Shown: positions 46,670-56,508, counted from the first letter of the stretch. The stretch is 64,000 bases of DNA from Hyphomicrobiales bacterium (GCA_016125495.1 WGLQ01000029.1:30930-94929), one strand, 5' to 3'. Numbers and translations are program-made. Notes: a model not told the origin generated them from the sequence alone.

Positions 46670-47668
46670 TTACCGGTTCAGCGCGTTGATGTAGGCGATG
46701 ATGGCGTCGATCTGTTCGTCCTGGAGCGAAAAATTCGGCATGACATCGTGCGGAGCGGCGATCCCACGCGACAATGGCTCCCTTAGGGAGAGTACGGGGT
46801 AGCGGTCCGACAAGGCGCGGAAGGCGGGCGCCTTGGCATTTGGGCTCGTGTCTGCCTTGTCCACTGCATGACAGGGGCTGCAATTGGTCCGAGCGAGATC
46901 TTTTCCCTTGGCAATGAGCGCGCTGTTGAGCTCGCCGTACGGACTCTCCCCTCCGGCTTTGAGCCGTTGCAGCCCATCCGATGCGCCCGTCAGGCTCCCA
47001 TCAAGCAGCAACGCGCGACTGAAATCCGCAATAGCCTCCGTACGCTGGCCAAGCGCCTCGTAGACGTAGCCGCGGTTATTGTATGCGAGGGCGTAAGCAG
47101 GATTGAGCGTGATCGCGGCAGTGTATTCCTCGATCGCGCGTTGGTTATCGCCTGTCTTGCGATAGGCGAGCCCCAGATGATTATGCGCAGTGGCGCTCTT
47201 GGGGTTGAGGTTGACGGCTGCGGCAAAGTCCTGGACGGCCTGATCGGAGCGTTCCTTGACGAGCCAGGCATAGCCGCGTCCGATGTGGAGCCGAGCCCGC
47301 GCCAACTGCCCGTCTGTCAGCTCGATCGCACGAGTGAAATCCTCGACCGCACGGTCGAGCATGTTGCTTGTGATATATGCACGGGCGCGCCCGGCAAGCG
47401 ACTGAGCATCGCTCGGGTTGAAGCCAAGAGCCGCGCTGTAATCTGCAATGGCTTGATCCGTAGCACCCGCACTGAGCCGGGCATCCCCGCGATTGCGATA
47501 GGCGATGGCTTTGTCGGCGCTCGTGGCGTCGGCCGCCTCGATCACCTGGCTGCAGGAGTTGAGCCGGACGGCGGGATCACGGTTGCTCTTGCAGTCATCG
47601 AGCACGGCAGCGCTCGCCCCGGTGGCAGCGAGCATCAAGAGACTGGTAGCGACAGCCTGTCTGAGCAT
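46670..47668 (-). CDS. Exported TPR protein fused to a cytochrome c domain
   Basis: 332 aa. Signal peptide (about 1-20, ATGASAAV) then about five to six tetratricopeptide repeats (for example AIAYRNRGDARLSAGATDQAIADYSAALG, SATAHNHLGLAYRKTGDNQRAIEEY) and a C-terminal class-I cytochrome c: heme motif CSPCH near 255 and the axial Met in DVMPNFSL. The heme would be attached in the periplasm. TPR-plus-heme fusions are uncommon and suggest a docking protein that also carries electrons (inference). Confidence 0.82.
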   Translation of the reverse strand: MLRQAVATSLLMLAATGASAAVLDDCKSNRDPAVRLNSCSQVIEAADATSADKAIAYRNRGDARLSAGATDQAIADYSAALGFNPSDAQSLAGRARAYITSNMLDRAVEDFTRAIELTDGQLARARLHIGRGYAWLVKERSDQAVQDFAAAVNLNPKSATAHNHLGLAYRKTGDNQRAIEEYTAAITLNPAYALAYNNRGYVYEALGQRTEAIADFSRALLLDGSLTGASDGLQRLKAGGESPYGELNSALIAKGKDLARTNCSPCHAVDKADTSPNAKAPAFRALSDRYPVLSLREPLSRGIAAPHDVMPNFSLQDEQIDAIIAYINALNR

Positions 47669-48113
47669 AGTGGCCCCCGTTTCCTAACCACATCAGGATC
47701 GTCACGCTTACCCAGGGAGAACGGAATGACGCTGTGTGACGTGCGACAGGATAAGCCTCCTGCCCCCCAACCGGCAAAGGCGCACGGCACATGGACACCG
47801 AACATTCGGTGGATAACGCGGCTTCTCCACGACGCTCGATGAAAGGCTGCCAAGCTCCCAGCGGGTAGTTCGGGACGAATGTTGGTTCGCGGTCAGCCTC
47901 GTTGCCAGCGGGAGGGTGGCCCTTGGAGCCGCCGGAACGAGCGCGGGCGATCACGCGTCAAGCCCGGGCATGAAGAGACGGTGGACGCAACCTGCGCACC
48001 GCCGCACCCCTGCCGAAGAACTGGGATCACGATTGGAAAGCCCCCGGCGCGCGCGACGCTTACATGGTCATCTGCCTTCGCCCGACGAGCGGGACGACGT
48101 CGGACCGCCCGGT
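47669..48113. other. 445-base intergenic region
   Basis: Between the TPR-cytochrome gene and the anion transporter, both on the minus strand. No gene, tRNA or transposon end recognised; presumably holds the TPR-cytochrome promoter. Confidence 0.5.
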
Positions 48114-49586
48114 TCACCGGCCGACGACGACGGCGCCGAGAGCGAGCACGATGGCATAGACGATGGGAATGGTCAGCACGTCGAGTAGCGCCCCGGCTCG
48201 CAGCATCTGCCTGCTGCTGACACCCCCCGTGCCGTAGACGATCGCATTCGGAGGCGTTGCCACCGGAAGCATGAAGCCGAGCGAGGCCGCCAGGCCGATC
48301 GGCAGCACCAACTCGGCCGGTCCAACACCGAGCCCTGCCGCGACCGAGCCGGCGACTGGAAGAAAAATTGCGGCAACGGCAGTGTTGCTCGCAAGCTCGC
48401 CCAGGTAGACGATGACCACCATGGCAAGCAGCACGATCGCGGCGGTCGGAAGGAAATCCAGTCTCGAGACGCCGTCACCGATCGCCTGGGACAGGCCGCT
48501 CGACTGCATTGCCGCCGCCAGCGCGAGGCCGCCGCCGAAGAGCACCAGCACGTCCCAACGGATCGTCAGCGCCTGCTGCCAATCGAGAAGCCTGCGGCCC
48601 GCCCCGCCCGGCGCCGGGACAGCTAGGAGGATCAGTGCCGCGGCCACCACGATTCCGGCGTCGCTGAGGGGCGCCTGCGGCAGCAGGCTTGCCGCGAGCG
48701 GTTGCAGCACGAGGGCGAGCCCGGTCAGCAATGCGACGGCGGCGGTCAGACGCGCACCGGGCTCGAGCGGTGCTTCGAACTCGCCGCTGCCTGCCGAGCG
48801 CGGCTCCGGCAAATCTGCAGCCTCCACCTGGAACACGATGCGGGTCAGGACCAGCCATGTCAGCGGCAGCAGAACGGCGACGATCGGCAAGCCGAGCGCC
48901 ATCCAGGCCGCGAATCCGATCTCGATGCCATGCACGGAGGCCATGTAGGCGGCAAGCAGCGCATTGGGTGGGGTGCCGATCAGGGTCGCCATGCCACCGA
49001 TGGTGGCCGAGAAGGCGACTCCCAGCATCAGCGCCGCGGAAAAATCCGAGGGCTCGCCCGGCCCCTCGGTGCTGCGGGCCGTTGCCGCGATCGACAACGC
49101 GATCGGCAGCATGACCATGGCGGTGGCGGTATTGCTGATCCACATGCTGAGGAATGCGGTCGCCACCATCAGCGAGCCGATCAGGCCCGCCGGTCCCGAT
49201 GGCCCGTAGCGAACGATGGTCAGCGCAAGGCGCCTGTGAAGGCCCCAGCCTTCGAGTGCTTTGGCAACGAGAAAACCGCCGAGGAATAGGAACACCAGCG
49301 GATGGGCATAGGCGCGAGCCACCTCTTCGCTGGCCTGCACACCCATGATTGGCAGCAGCACGACCGGCACGAGCGCGGTGGCTGCGAGCGGCAGCGCCTC
49401 GGTCATCCACCAGATGATCATGAGCACGGCGACGGCGGCGACCGCCCATGCCGGCTCCTGCAAACCGGCCGGTGGGGGCAGCAGAACCATCGCCAGAAAG
49501 ACCGAGGGGCCCGCGACGAGGCCGTACCGGCCACGCGAGGCCGGCTCGTCCGTCGCCTCCCCCATGCGGTTTCCACCTGTCGCCAT
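48114..49586 (-). CDS. SLC13/DASS-family anion:sodium symporter
   Basis: 490-aa inner-membrane transporter of the divalent-anion/sodium symporter family (dicarboxylates, citrate or sulfate). The two repeated SNT motifs are present: WISNTATAMVMLP in the first half and ELASNTAVAAIFLP in the second, with IGGMATLIGTPPN and LPVATPPNAIVYG. The ATG at 49586 has GGGAGGG upstream. It is divergent from a BT1-like transporter. Confidence 0.88.
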   Translation of the reverse strand: MATGGNRMGEATDEPASRGRYGLVAGPSVFLAMVLLPPPAGLQEPAWAVAAVAVLMIIWWMTEALPLAATALVPVVLLPIMGVQASEEVARAYAHPLVFLFLGGFLVAKALEGWGLHRRLALTIVRYGPSGPAGLIGSLMVATAFLSMWISNTATAMVMLPIALSIAATARSTEGPGEPSDFSAALMLGVAFSATIGGMATLIGTPPNALLAAYMASVHGIEIGFAAWMALGLPIVAVLLPLTWLVLTRIVFQVEAADLPEPRSAGSGEFEAPLEPGARLTAAVALLTGLALVLQPLAASLLPQAPLSDAGIVVAAALILLAVPAPGGAGRRLLDWQQALTIRWDVLVLFGGGLALAAAMQSSGLSQAIGDGVSRLDFLPTAAIVLLAMVVIVYLGELASNTAVAAIFLPVAGSVAAGLGVGPAELVLPIGLAASLGFMLPVATPPNAIVYGTGGVSSRQMLRAGALLDVLTIPIVYAIVLALGAVVVGR

Positions 49587-49731
49587 CGCCGACCCTCCCG
49601 AGCAGCTCGCTGCCTAAGACAGCCTTGCAACTTGGGCCAAAGGCAGCCGCGGGCAAATGATCGAGCGCAAATGGCGTGCCGATGATAGCAAGTAAAAGAT
49701 CGGATCGAGGAAGCGGAAAGCGGAGGTGACG

Positions 49732-51387
49732 ATGGCCGCGAGCGGGCGCGTGACGGTCCTTAAACAGTCGCTCGGTCGCTGGTTCGAGGTGACCATCCTC
49801 GATGTCGGCCGCCAGTTCCGCTGGTCGTTCTTGCCACCGCTGATGGTCTACTTCGCTGCTGGCTTCAGTGGCCTGACCGCGATCGTCGGAACATTCTTCG
49901 TCAAGGACTATCTGGAGCTTTCGGCGGCTTTCCTCGCGGGGCTCGCCTTCTGGGCCGGCCTGCCCTGGACTTTGAAGATGCCGGTCGGCCACCTGGTCGA
50001 CGTCTTGTGGCGCTGGAAGGCGTTACTCGTCCATCTTGGCGCCGGTCTCATCGCCGCCTCGCTGCTGATCATGTACGGGCTGGTCGCCCGACCCGAGGCG
50101 ATGGCCACGGTCATGAGCGCGGAGGCCTGGTTCGTCGTCAGCGTGCTGCTCGCCCCGTGCGGCTACGTCGTCCAGGATGCCGTTGCCGACGCCATGTCGG
50201 TGGAGGCGGTACCGAAGGTCGAGGCCGACGGCACCCCGCTCACCGAGCGCCAAGCCAAGGCGATGCACACGACCATGCAGACGCTCGGCCGCTTTGCGCT
50301 CATCAGTGGTCTCGTCTCGGTCGCGCTCCTCAACATCATCATGTTCGCCGGCGTCGAGGAGATGAGCGAGGGCGAGAGGATCGACGTCTATGCGCGCATC
50401 TATCTGCTGGCGCTGGCCATCCCGCTGGTGTCGGTCAGCGGTGTGGTCCTGGCGGCCTTTCTGCGTCGCCGCCAGCGCCGCCGTCTCGTCGCCCTTGGCC
50501 TCGAGCGCGGTGCGATCGAGCGCGCCCTGGGCGAAACCGGATCTGCGGCCGAGCCGAGTGCCTGGTATCTCGGCGGCGGCCTGGCCTTCGTCGTTCTGGC
50601 GCTCGCCATCGGCCTGACAGAGGTGCCGTTGTCTCAGGAAATCGTGCTCACGGGCTCGCTGGCGATCGTGCTGGTTCTGATGCGGCGGCTGCTGCGCGAG
50701 CTCGATCCGGCGCGGGCGCGGGCACTGGTCGGCACCGCGGTGATCATCTTCGTCTTCCGCGCCGTGCCGCTTCCAGGCCCTGGAGCGACCTGGTTCGAGA
50801 TCGATGAGCTGGGCTTCGATCAGAGCTTCCTTTCGGTGCTGTCGCTGATCGCCTCGGTGCTCACGCTCGCCGGCATGCTCTTGCTGAGGCCGTTGATGGC
50901 GTCGCGGTCGATCGCCTACATCGTCGTGCTGCTGACCGTGGCGGGGGGTCTGCTGGCGCTGCCCAATATCGGGCTCTATTACGGCCTCCATCACTGGACC
51001 GCGGCCAATACCGGCGGCATCGTCGATGCACGCTTCATCGCCGTCATCGACACCGCGGTCGAATCCCCGCTCGGCCAGATCGCCATGATCCCGATGCTGG
51101 CCTGGATCGCACGCAATGCGCCCGATCACCTGAAGGCCACCTTCTTTGCGGTGATGGCCTCCTTCACAAACCTCGCCCTATCGACGTCGAGCCTGCTCAC
51201 CCGCTATCTGAACGAGATGCTCGTCGTTAGCCGCGAAGTGCGTGACCGCGCGAGCGGAGTGGTCCAAACGCCAGCCGACTATTCCGATCTCGGCGCTCTG
51301 TTGACCACCGTCGCGGTGATCTCTGTGGTGGCGCCGCTCCTCACGATCCTGCTCGTGCAGAGTTCACGGCTTCGCACCAGCGAGTAG
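49732..51387 (+). CDS. BT1/folate-biopterin-family-like MFS transporter
   Basis: 551-aa membrane protein with about 12-14 helices. Segments such as VQDAVADAMSVEA and the GIVDARFIA loop fit the folate-biopterin (BT1/FBT) group of MFS proteins. ATG at 49732, preceded by GGAGGTGA; a GTG two codons upstream overlaps that site. Folate or pteridine import would fit the tetrahydrofolate-dependent methyl chemistry of the sarcosine and dimethylglycine enzymes here (inference). Family placement is moderate. Confidence 0.7.
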   Translation: MAASGRVTVLKQSLGRWFEVTILDVGRQFRWSFLPPLMVYFAAGFSGLTAIVGTFFVKDYLELSAAFLAGLAFWAGLPWTLKMPVGHLVDVLWRWKALLVHLGAGLIAASLLIMYGLVARPEAMATVMSAEAWFVVSVLLAPCGYVVQDAVADAMSVEAVPKVEADGTPLTERQAKAMHTTMQTLGRFALISGLVSVALLNIIMFAGVEEMSEGERIDVYARIYLLALAIPLVSVSGVVLAAFLRRRQRRRLVALGLERGAIERALGETGSAAEPSAWYLGGGLAFVVLALAIGLTEVPLSQEIVLTGSLAIVLVLMRRLLRELDPARARALVGTAVIIFVFRAVPLPGPGATWFEIDELGFDQSFLSVLSLIASVLTLAGMLLLRPLMASRSIAYIVVLLTVAGGLLALPNIGLYYGLHHWTAANTGGIVDARFIAVIDTAVESPLGQIAMIPMLAWIARNAPDHLKATFFAVMASFTNLALSTSSLLTRYLNEMLVVSREVRDRASGVVQTPADYSDLGALLTTVAVISVVAPLLTILLVQSSRLRTSE

Positions 51388-51553
51388 GCTTGCCGGTGGC
51401 CGGGCTATCAGGAGGGGTGGTTACAACCCAATCGAGCACCGAGAACTGGACGAGCCCGTGGAGGATCCGCAGCGCCTCGTTGTGGGTGACGTGCTTATGG
51501 GCCTGCCCAGCGAGAATCTAGGCAAGCAGCAGATGGGGCGTGGCATCGGACAT
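51388..51553 (-). pseudogene. DUF2793 phage/GTA-type tail protein remnant
   Basis: Reading from the ATG at 51553: MSDATPHLLLA, a TAG stop at codon 12, then ILAGQAHKHVTHNEALRI, LVQFSVLDWVV and TPPDSPATGKP. This is the conserved N-terminus of DUF2793 proteins found in alphaproteobacterial prophages and gene-transfer agents. The homology ends near 51388, at the stop of the transporter gene. It is too short and interrupted to be functional. It marks an old phage or GTA insertion or a recombination scar. Confidence 0.7.
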
Positions 51554-51689
51554 GGGGCGACCCACGGAACGAGAGGGTGACGGTCCTTTCCACGCCCGAC
51601 CCAACGCGGGCGGAGAGCTTGTGGATTTGCCACGCGAGGCGGGCGCCGGGGCAAGCCTCGGCGGCGCGGGCTCACCTGAGGCGGCCGGG

Positions 51690-53735
51690 TCACGAGAGAC
51701 GCCGGGCAACCTTGGGCGACCATGCCCGGCGGGCGACGACTTTTCCGTTCCAGAGCGCCTCGAGGTCCCCTTCGAGGTGGAACCGCGTAGCGTCCGCGGT
51801 CATGCCCACGGAGCAGCGAACGTCGACGACGCCGTCCGGACGCTCGAAAACGAGGCGGTGCGTGAAGCGGCTCTCGGCCGAAAGGGGATCGGCCGGGTCG
51901 ATCCGATGTTCGGCGCGTGTCTCGTAGCAGAAAGTCGTTCCGGTCTCTGCGAAGCGGAGTGATGAGAGTGGCTGGTGCCAGCCCTGGACAAGCCTGCCAT
52001 CGGCTCCTTCAGCGGCATATCGTTCGATCGCAGGCGCGCTTTCGGCGACGTAGCTCCTTTGAACCGGAAGATCGCTCGGGGCAGGGAGCACGCGTCCTAG
52101 GGGCCTTGCCGGAGAGCTCAATCGCGGCAGGGCGAGCCGGCCGTGGTGAATGTGGACGTCGCTCGGGCGCGGCGCCGGCCAGACCATGGGCCAGTACGAC
52201 GCGGCGATCGACAGGCGGATGCGTTGACCCTTGCGGAAGCGATGCGCCTTGCTGTGGAACACCACCGTCACGCGGCGTTCCTGGCGTGCCGGCGGGCTCG
52301 CCGGTTCATCGAGGTTGTCGTCGAGCGCCAGATTGAGCATGGAGAAGGCGACCCGCCCCGCCGTTGCGTCCGGCGCGACGTCGACCAGTCGGATGGAGAG
52401 TTGGGCGATGGGCTCGTGCGATGACAGGGTCAGCTCGACCTGCGCCTTGCCATAGAGGACGACGTCTTCCCCGAGTGGCTCCGTCTCGAACGACAGCGAG
52501 CGGGCATCGTCGTCAGCTTGATCGAGCGGTTGACCTCCGTGACGACCGAAGTAGCCGGTGTCGCCTGCGGCCTGGCCGACGCGCAGGTCGAAGGGAACCT
52601 GCCATGCGGTGGAGGCAGCGCGGGACGTGCCGGTCCTGCCGATGCGACAATCGCCAGACGACGGCGCCGGCACCAGGCCCTGCGGGGCGAGGCACCAGGT
52701 GACGGGATGCGTCTCCTCGCTCGGCGGGCCACTTTCGATCCAAGCCCCGCGGCGAGTATCCACCACGTCCGCAGGCGGGTCGTACTCGCAGAGCCAGCAG
52801 CGCAGTTTGGGCCAGTCGAGGACTTGCTTCGGCTGCGGGTCCAGCCAGTGGCGCCACCATTCGAGCATGAGTTCCTGAAAGCCGATGGCCGGACCCGGAT
52901 GGCCCTGGTCCGGATAGTGGTGGCCCCATGCCCCGACAACGCCCCAGGCAAGGTCCGGGCGGGCCTGCACGAGTGACATCACCGAGTTGGAGTAGCGGTC
53001 CGACCAGCCCCCGACGGCCAGCACCGGACACGAGATGCGCTCGCAATCGAACCGCACGGAACCGAAGCGCCAATATGCTCCACGCGCCTCCTCGCGAACC
53101 CAGGTCTCCAAAGGAAATGCGAGTTCGTCGAGCCGCCTCTGCCATTCCTCCCGCCACCCGGCGCCGAAGGTCGCGCTGTCGGGGGGCGAAGCGAGAATCG
53201 CCGGGAGCGTGGTGCCCCACTCGATGCTGTCCGTGAGCAGGCACCCGCCCATGTGGTGAATGTCGTCCTCGTAGCGATCGTGCGTGGCGCAGACCGCGAT
53301 GACCGCCTTCAAGGCGTCCGGTGCATCGATGCTCGCCTGCAGGCTGGCGGTCCCACCCCAGGACGTGCCGAACATGCCGACGGACCCGTTGCACCACGGC
53401 TGGGCGGCGATCCATTCGATGACATTGCGGGCATCGGCAAGTTCGGCCGGCGCATACATGTCATCCATCAGGCCGGCGCTGTCTCCGGAGCCGCGCATGT
53501 CGACCCGCAGACATGCAAGGCCACGTGCCGCCAGCCAGGGATGATTGCGCTCGTCGCGAGCGCGCACCATGTCACGCTTGCGATAGGGAATGTATTCGAA
53601 GACCGCCGGCACCGGCTGCGACCACGCGGTTTGCGGCAACCAGAGGCGGGCCGAGAGCCGGGTTCCGTCAGGCATCTCGATGTTGACATGCTCGACGACT
53701 TCGACGTCCCCGGGCAGACCGGCGGATTGGCTCAT
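51690..53735 (-). CDS. CocE/NonD-family (X-Pro dipeptidyl-peptidase S15) hydrolase
   Basis: 681 aa. An S15 alpha/beta hydrolase domain with nucleophile elbow GTSWGG (about residue 135) and a helical cap is followed by a C-terminal jelly-roll (X-Pro DPP C-terminal domain, EHRIDPADPLSAESRF). It hydrolyses esters or amides, such as acylated or peptide substrates. The ATG at 53735 (MSQSAGLP) is chosen by homology to related N-termini. It lies 79 bases after the exported binding protein on the same strand and probably shares its transcript. Confidence 0.87.
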   Translation of the reverse strand: MSQSAGLPGDVEVVEHVNIEMPDGTRLSARLWLPQTAWSQPVPAVFEYIPYRKRDMVRARDERNHPWLAARGLACLRVDMRGSGDSAGLMDDMYAPAELADARNVIEWIAAQPWCNGSVGMFGTSWGGTASLQASIDAPDALKAVIAVCATHDRYEDDIHHMGGCLLTDSIEWGTTLPAILASPPDSATFGAGWREEWQRRLDELAFPLETWVREEARGAYWRFGSVRFDCERISCPVLAVGGWSDRYSNSVMSLVQARPDLAWGVVGAWGHHYPDQGHPGPAIGFQELMLEWWRHWLDPQPKQVLDWPKLRCWLCEYDPPADVVDTRRGAWIESGPPSEETHPVTWCLAPQGLVPAPSSGDCRIGRTGTSRAASTAWQVPFDLRVGQAAGDTGYFGRHGGQPLDQADDDARSLSFETEPLGEDVVLYGKAQVELTLSSHEPIAQLSIRLVDVAPDATAGRVAFSMLNLALDDNLDEPASPPARQERRVTVVFHSKAHRFRKGQRIRLSIAASYWPMVWPAPRPSDVHIHHGRLALPRLSSPARPLGRVLPAPSDLPVQRSYVAESAPAIERYAAEGADGRLVQGWHQPLSSLRFAETGTTFCYETRAEHRIDPADPLSAESRFTHRLVFERPDGVVDVRCSVGMTADATRFHLEGDLEALWNGKVVARRAWSPKVARRLS

Positions 53736-53814
53736 GACCTGCCTGCTCCCGATCACTCAGATGGTTGTCTCGTGTGGAAGCGCGGCCGTTTCCGACCGCG
53801 CGCTGCGATGCCGA

Positions 53815-55404
53815 TCAGCCCTCGAACCACCAGCGCCGTGCGAGGCGCCCGTCGTCGAGGCGCCGGCTCACACCCACCGCGCCATGCCCCATGCGGTCGC
53901 TGGCGCCGATCAGGATGTTCACGAAGGCCATGATGACGACACCGCCCTTGTCCCAAAGCATCTCCTGCGCCTTGAAGTAGAGTTCGCGACGCTTGGTTTC
54001 CTCCGCCTCGCCTCGCGCTGCCGCGAGCAACGCATCGAACTCGGTGTTGTCGAAGTAGGTCGCATCCCACTCCGAGGACGAATGATACTGGGACGTCAGC
54101 ATCCAGTCCGCGGTCGGGCGCCCGTTGTAGTATGACGCACTCCACGGCTGCTTCATCCACACGTTCGACCAATAGCCATCCGCCGGCTGGCGCTTCACCT
54201 CGAGATTGATGCCGATCGGGGCGAGGCTCTCCTTCATGAGAACGCCCATGTCGACCGCGCCGGAGAAGGCACCGTCGCTCGTATTCAATTCGAGGTCGAT
54301 TTTCGACAATCCAGCTTGTGTGAGATGCCACTTGGCCTTCTCGGGATCGTATTCCCGTTGCGGGAGTTGATCATTGTAGAACTGCTGGCCGCGCGCCAGG
54401 GGAATATCGTTGCCTATGGTGCCGAAGCCGCCGAGGATCTTGTCGACGAATTCCTGGCGCCGAACACCCCACTTGATCGCATTGCGCAGGTGAGCGTTGG
54501 AAAGCGGGTCGGTATCCGTGCGGATGTCCGTCGTATAGTGCTGGGTGCCGGAGACGGAAATGAGCTTGTAGCCCGCCAGCTTGCCGAGCCGGACCGCAGA
54601 GGTCACGTTCGGCGAGCCGATGACGTCGAGGCTGCTTCCGAGGAGACCCGAGACGCGGGCCGCCGGGTCGGTGATATTCCAGAGCTCGATGGAATCGAAG
54701 TGGCCTTGGTCGTCACGATAGAAGTTGGCGAACTTGCTGGCGATATAGCGCACGCCCGGCTCGAAATTCTCCAACTTGTAGGGGCCCGTGCCGACACCCG
54801 CACTCCAAGCGGTCTCTGCTTTGCCGATGAGCAGGCCGAAAGAAGAAAGGTGCGAGGGCAGGTCGAAATTCACCTCCGCCTGCTTCAGGATCACCGTGCT
54901 CGGGCCATCGGTACGGATCTCCGTGAGATTGCCGACGATCTGCTTGGCCTCCGCATTCTTGGAGGCATCGCCCTTGTGCTGGTTCAGCGACCAGACGACG
55001 TCTTCGGCCGTGAGTGACTTGCCGTCGTGGAACTCCACGCCCTGCCGCAGCCTGATCGCCCAGGTGCCATCGCGGTTGCCCTCCCAGCTTTCGGCGAGGC
55101 TCGGGACCGGCGTTCCCGTCGCATCGATCTCGGTCAGCGTGTCGAAGGTGGCGAATGCAGCCGACTGCGGGTGATCCGCACCGAGGCCGACGAGCGGGTC
55201 GAGCGTGTCCGTCGTGGCGCCGCCGTCGGCGCCGAGCCGCAGCGTCCCACCTGATTTGGGCATCGCTGCCTGGACCTTGCTCCAGAGTGACGTGGCAAGG
55301 CCGACTGAGAGCCCCGCTCCCACCGCCGCACGCATGAAGCTGCGGCGCGACAGGCGATCCTCGATGGCGCGCCTCTCGAGCGCTGCAAGCGAACGTTCGA
55401 TCAC
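53815..55404 (-). CDS. Tat-exported peptide-type ABC substrate-binding protein
   Basis: 529-aa SBP_bac_5 (oligopeptide/nickel/dipeptide-type) binding protein. Twin-arginine leader (RLSRRSFMRAAVG, then hydrophobic), mature part from about residue 45: GGTLRLG, the family FDTLTEID and LAESWE segments, FHDGKSLTAEDVVWSL, and C-terminal YFDNTEFDALLAAA. The GTG at 55404 has GGGAGGAAG upstream. No permease or ATPase genes are next to it, so the transport partners lie elsewhere or it is an orphan receptor. Divergent from an XRE-cupin regulator. Confidence 0.9.
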   Translation of the reverse strand: MIERSLAALERRAIEDRLSRRSFMRAAVGAGLSVGLATSLWSKVQAAMPKSGGTLRLGADGGATTDTLDPLVGLGADHPQSAAFATFDTLTEIDATGTPVPSLAESWEGNRDGTWAIRLRQGVEFHDGKSLTAEDVVWSLNQHKGDASKNAEAKQIVGNLTEIRTDGPSTVILKQAEVNFDLPSHLSSFGLLIGKAETAWSAGVGTGPYKLENFEPGVRYIASKFANFYRDDQGHFDSIELWNITDPAARVSGLLGSSLDVIGSPNVTSAVRLGKLAGYKLISVSGTQHYTTDIRTDTDPLSNAHLRNAIKWGVRRQEFVDKILGGFGTIGNDIPLARGQQFYNDQLPQREYDPEKAKWHLTQAGLSKIDLELNTSDGAFSGAVDMGVLMKESLAPIGINLEVKRQPADGYWSNVWMKQPWSASYYNGRPTADWMLTSQYHSSSEWDATYFDNTEFDALLAAARGEAEETKRRELYFKAQEMLWDKGGVVIMAFVNILIGASDRMGHGAVGVSRRLDDGRLARRWWFEG

Positions 55405-55454
55405 GGTACTTCCTCCCTGTATGCGCGGACCCCGCATGGACGTTGCCAGCACCA

Positions 55455-55529
55455 TTGGAGGGTGCACTCCAAGTCACGCAACGTCACTTCGAATATCCAT
55501 TCTGAAAAGAATTTTTCAATCAAATTCTT
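55455..55529. promoter_or_regulatory. Two inverted repeats in the SBP/XRE-cupin promoter
   Basis: TTGGAG (55455-55460) and CTCCAA (55467-55472) flank six bases. AAGAATTT (55507-55514) and AAATTCTT (55522-55529) form a perfect 8-bp dyad with a 7-base centre in an AT-rich stretch. Both lie in the divergent region and are candidate operators for the XRE-cupin regulator. Confidence 0.45.
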
Positions 55530-55601
55530 CTGTCAGCGTACGTGCGTTTGCATCGCTGGGTGCCTGGGGATAGTGCTTCGTGGACAACCGTGGAGGATGT
55601 G

Positions 55602-56291
55602 ATGGCCAGGAGGGATGAGCGCATCGACGATCGTCAGGTCGTGCCCGAGAGCCTCGTGTCGGTCGGCTCGGAAATGCGCCAGCTCCGCAAGGTCCGTGGC
55701 TTGACCCTGAAGGCGCTCAGCGATGCCTGCGGTGTCTCCGTCAGCCACCTCAGCGCGATCGAGCGGGGCGCATCGAACCCGTCGATGGACCTGCTGCACG
55801 ATATTGCGACCGCCCTGGCCGTCTCGCCCGACTGGTTCTTCGCCAGGAGACCCGGCGCCGGACCACTCGAGCGTGCATGCATCGTCCGCGCCCAGAACCG
55901 GCGGAACCTCAACGTTCTCTACGGCCAGTCCCCGGCCGAACTCGGCTATACGGATCAACTGATCTCGAGCTCGATCGGCGGGCGCTTCTACATGGGCCTG
56001 GCGGTGTACGCCCCCTATACCGATGGCCCCGAGGAGCCCCTTCTCGAGCACGGTGGCGAAGAACACGGCCTCGTCATCGAGGGAGAGCTGGAGATGCAGA
56101 TCGGCGATGAGTTCATCACGCTGCGCGAGGGCGACAGCTACAGCTTCGAGGGGCGCATTCCGCACCACGCCCGCAACCGCTCCAAGCGTGTGACGAAGCT
56201 CATCTGGGCGGTCTCGCCGGTCGTGATACCGAAGGACGTCGTGCAAGCCCAAGGCGCATCGACCGGACCGCGAAAGCGGAAGGGAAAGTAG
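55602..56291 (+). CDS. XRE-cupin transcriptional regulator
   Basis: 229 aa. XRE HTH at about 25-75 (LRKVRGLTLKALSDACGVSVSHLSAIERG) plus a C-terminal cupin sensor (EEHGLVIEGELEMQIGDEFITLREGDSYSFEG). Such regulators often control small-molecule catabolism in response to a cupin-bound ligand. The ATG at 55602 (MARRDERID) has GGAGGATGTG just before it. Divergent from the binding protein/CocE unit. Confidence 0.9.
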   Translation: MARRDERIDDRQVVPESLVSVGSEMRQLRKVRGLTLKALSDACGVSVSHLSAIERGASNPSMDLLHDIATALAVSPDWFFARRPGAGPLERACIVRAQNRRNLNVLYGQSPAELGYTDQLISSSIGGRFYMGLAVYAPYTDGPEEPLLEHGGEEHGLVIEGELEMQIGDEFITLREGDSYSFEGRIPHHARNRSKRVTKLIWAVSPVVIPKDVVQAQGASTGPRKRKGK

Positions 56292-56508
56292 CCCGGAATC
56301 CCGCGCCGGAATCGCGGCGAAGTCGTCGGGCGACACGAACATGGCCTTGGCGGAGAGGATGGGATCGGGAGCGAACCTTCTCCAGCCTAAGGCATTGAAA
56401 TCATTTGTTTGACACGGCGCGCATCAGGCGCCCGGTCAAGAATTTACATCTAGCAGTACTGGAGGTGCCATGCTCGCGACCGAATACGCATCAAGGCCGG
56501 AGTGACAA

